From Desulfobacca acetoxidans (lineage in GTDB: Bacteria; Desulfobacterota; Desulfobaccia; Desulfobaccales; 0-14-0-80-60-11), in the NCBI GenBank assembly GCA_022736495.1, contig DZCR01000087.1:1-13403 (forward strand): a stretch of DNA of 13,403 nt. The letters are read 5' to 3'. The notes under the pieces were generated by a model, which saw only the letters and a program-made list of their open reading frames with translations, had not been told where the DNA came from and did no database searches. This document shows positions 11,900-13,403 of the stretch, one piece after another. The stretch's first letter is position 1. Each line of letters opens with the position of its first letter. Position numbers and translations under genes: made by a program.

Positions 11900-12838
11900 A
11901 TGGGCCGAGGTCACTTCGTCTGGATCCTCTGCCTGTGCGCCCTCCTGGGCGGGTTCCTGGGAGCCCAGGTAAGTCCTGTGGCCTATCTCCTGGTTGGCGT
12001 CCTGACGCCGTTGCCGGTGCTGGTGGCGGGCTGGAGGCTGGGTGCGCTGGCAGCCCTGGCGATGGCCCTGGCCGTCGCAGTGCTCATCTTCGCCCTGCAC
12101 CCCGCGCTGGACACCTTTTGGCAAAACCTGGGTTTTCTGAATCTCCTGGCCATGGGGGTGGTGCTCGTTAGCCTCCAGAACCGGGGGATAGGGGTGCCCC
12201 AGACCATCATCTATACGGTGGTGGCCTTAAACGGCGTCGCCTTGCTGATCTTTCTTGGGCAGGCGTATTACCTGGGCCTGGCTCCCCAGGACCTGCTAGC
12301 GCAAAAGACCGTAGAGATCATGGGAACCGTTGCCAAGATCTTGGGAGATACCGGCGCCGGCTCTGCGGGCAGCCTGATTCCGGGGGTTGCGCCGGGTGAT
12401 GTAAAAAACTTGCTGGAGCGGCTCTTGCCGGGTTTGATGGTTGCCAACATGGGCCTGGTGGCCTGGTTGAACGTCGTCCTGGCCCGGCAGTTGTGCTCCC
12501 TCTTGGGCTGGAGGGAACCGGTGCCCCCGCTGTATCACTGGGTGGCCCCGGAGTGGTTGATCTTCCTCTTGCTGGGGGCGGGGTTTCTTGTGCTGGTACC
12601 GCTGTCCGCGGTGCGGTTCGTAGGTCTGAATCTGCTCCTGGTATTGGCGGTAGTTTATTTTTCTCAGGGGTTGGCGGTGGTAGCCAACTGGTTCCATCGC
12701 CTGGGCTTGCCCCGGGCGCTCCGGATAATCGGCTACCCGTTGATGTTCCTGAATCCGGTGTTTTTCGTGATTATTACCTTGGGACTGATGGACCTCTGGC
12801 TGGATTTTCGCCGGTTGCATCGGCCCAAGGAGTCCTGA
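11900..12838 (+). CDS. DUF2232 (YybS-like) multi-pass membrane protein
   Basis: A 312-residue very hydrophobic protein with about eight predicted membrane helices. They begin with FVWILCLCALLGGFLGAQ and end with PLMFLNPVFFVIITLGLMDL followed by a short basic tail (DFRRLHRPKES). The order rpsF-rpsR-DUF2232-rplI is a recurring arrangement in Desulfobacterota, and in Bacillus the relative yybS lies near rplI, which supports the family call. Some members resemble the S components of ECF vitamin transporters, but no substrate can be inferred. A hydrophilic loop of about 60 residues (from AQKTVEIMG through DVKNLLERLLPG) separates the two halves. The ribosome binding site is poor, and translation may be coupled to rpsR. 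Confidence 0.8.
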   Translation: MGRGHFVWILCLCALLGGFLGAQVSPVAYLLVGVLTPLPVLVAGWRLGALAALAMALAVAVLIFALHPALDTFWQNLGFLNLLAMGVVLVSLQNRGIGVPQTIIYTVVALNGVALLIFLGQAYYLGLAPQDLLAQKTVEIMGTVAKILGDTGAGSAGSLIPGVAPGDVKNLLERLLPGLMVANMGLVAWLNVVLARQLCSLLGWREPVPPLYHWVAPEWLIFLLLGAGFLVLVPLSAVRFVGLNLLLVLAVVYFSQGLAVVANWFHRLGLPRALRIIGYPLMFLNPVFFVIITLGLMDLWLDFRRLHRPKES

Positions 12839-12851
12839 GGAGGAGTTTCCC

Positions 12852-13301
12852 TTGAAGGTCATATTGACAGAAGATGTTACCCCTTTGGGCGCCATGGGCG
12901 CAGTTGTGGACGTGGCCCGGGGTTATGCCCGTAATTATTTGATTCCCCAGGGGAAGGCCATGGAAGCCAGCCCCGGCAACCTGGCCCGGGTGGAGAAGGC
13001 CAAGGCCAAATATCTCGAGGCTCAGGCTGCGGCCCGGGACGCCGCTTTGGTCCAGGTGGCCCATCTGGAGGGGGTCAGGGTCACTATTGCCCAGCGGGTG
13101 GGCGAAGAAGAGCGTCTCTACGGTTCCGTTACCGTGGCCATGATCGCCGAAGCCCTGGCCGACCAGGGGGTTGAAGTGGATAAGAAGCAACTGGAGCTGG
13201 CGGAACCCATCAAAAAGCTGGGCACTTACGAAGTCATCGTTCGTCTGGCGCCCGAGGTCAAAGGCACCATCAGCGTGGAAGTAGTGCCCGAAAGCGCCTG
13301 A
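12852..13301 (+). CDS. rplI: 50S ribosomal protein L9
   Basis: L9 binds domain V of 23S rRNA near the L1 stalk and helps maintain reading frame. The 149-residue protein has the N-terminal RNA-binding domain (MKVILTEDVTPLGAMGAVVDVARGYARNYLIPQGKAMEA, residues 1-39), the long central helix (residues about 41-75) and the C-terminal domain (VTIAQRVGEEERLYGSVT, VDKKQLELAEPIKKLGTYEV). The TTG start is supported by AGGAGGAG (12838-12845) 6 nt upstream, which overlaps the end of the DUF2232 gene, and by agreement with the near-invariant MKVIL N-terminus. Last gene of the operon in the window; no clear terminator follows within the remaining 100 nt. Confidence 0.97.
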   Translation: MKVILTEDVTPLGAMGAVVDVARGYARNYLIPQGKAMEASPGNLARVEKAKAKYLEAQAAARDAALVQVAHLEGVRVTIAQRVGEEERLYGSVTVAMIAEALADQGVEVDKKQLELAEPIKKLGTYEVIVRLAPEVKGTISVEVVPESA

Positions 13302-13359
13302 ACCGTGGCCAAATGGATTCTTGGGGGAGGGGGCTAAGGGCTTTTCCATAAAACGCTTA

Positions 13360-13388
13360 TTGCTTTTGCTCCAAAAATTAGCTATAAT
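13360..13388 (+). promoter_or_regulatory. Predicted sigma-70 promoter at the right edge
   Basis: TTGCTT (13360-13365) and a perfect -10 box TATAAT (13383-13388) are separated by exactly 17 bp. The box is followed by an A+T-rich stretch to the end of the window, so the promoter would drive a gene lying just outside. In related genomes dnaB often follows rplI, but that cannot be seen here. Confidence 0.65.
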
Positions 13389-13403
13389 TTATTAAAATAA
13401 TGA

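Noticed and set aside
1..13403. CRISPR array, transposase, integrase, toxin-antitoxin or defence genes
   Set aside because: No regularly spaced repeats and no matching protein motifs were found on either strand.

Overview
The window reads as chromosomal DNA from a Desulfobacterota (deltaproteobacterial) bacterium, moderately GC-rich and densely coded on the + strand. The inference rests on gene order and family content: a split ATP synthase cluster carrying only F0 genes (atpZ-atpI-atpB-atpE) next to rex; riboflavin synthase, ribBA, ribH and nusB in a row; rpsF-rpsR-DUF2232-rplI; and a PEP-CTERM protein. No species can be named from the sequence alone. Nearly everything is housekeeping; the accessory part is the stretch from about 5400 to 7180.

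Region by region. 1-2672: a large soluble-looking sensor histidine kinase (GAF, three PAS, HisKA, HATPase_c) with no response regulator beside it. 2889-4647: the F0 cluster; subunit c has a signal peptide and the ligand pattern of Na+-binding c subunits. It closes with a strong intrinsic terminator. 4698-5392: the redox repressor gene rex, preceded by an 18-bp Rex-type operator lying over its predicted promoter, so autoregulation by NADH/NAD+ state is likely. A terminator sits 145 nt after rex. 5578-6207: an A+T-rich non-coding tract containing a 16-bp perfect palindrome, then about 130 nt of potentially well-folded RNA leader and a possible 24-residue leader ORF, ahead of a PEP-CTERM/DUF4114 surface protein (6208-6891) that ends in another clear terminator.

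7108-10226: a G/C-run inverted repeat, then riboflavin synthase, bifunctional RibBA, a MITE-like inverted-repeat segment, lumazine synthase and NusB. RibBA and RibH provide the lumazine that riboflavin synthase converts to riboflavin; ribD is not in the window. 10368-11003: a glycine-zipper lipoprotein with an extra C-terminal domain. 11080-13301: ribosomal protein operon with its own promoter (S6, S18, a membrane protein of the DUF2232/YybS type, L9). A good sigma-70 promoter at the extreme right edge points to a gene just outside the window.

Most noteworthy are the Rex operator/promoter overlap, the Na+-type signature in subunit c, the possible switch-like RNA leader with a sequesterable Shine-Dalgarno sequence before the PEP-CTERM gene, and a His-to-Gln change at the predicted second-metal ligand of the RibB domain. 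I found no evidence of a defence system, CRISPR array, transposase, tRNA or rRNA.
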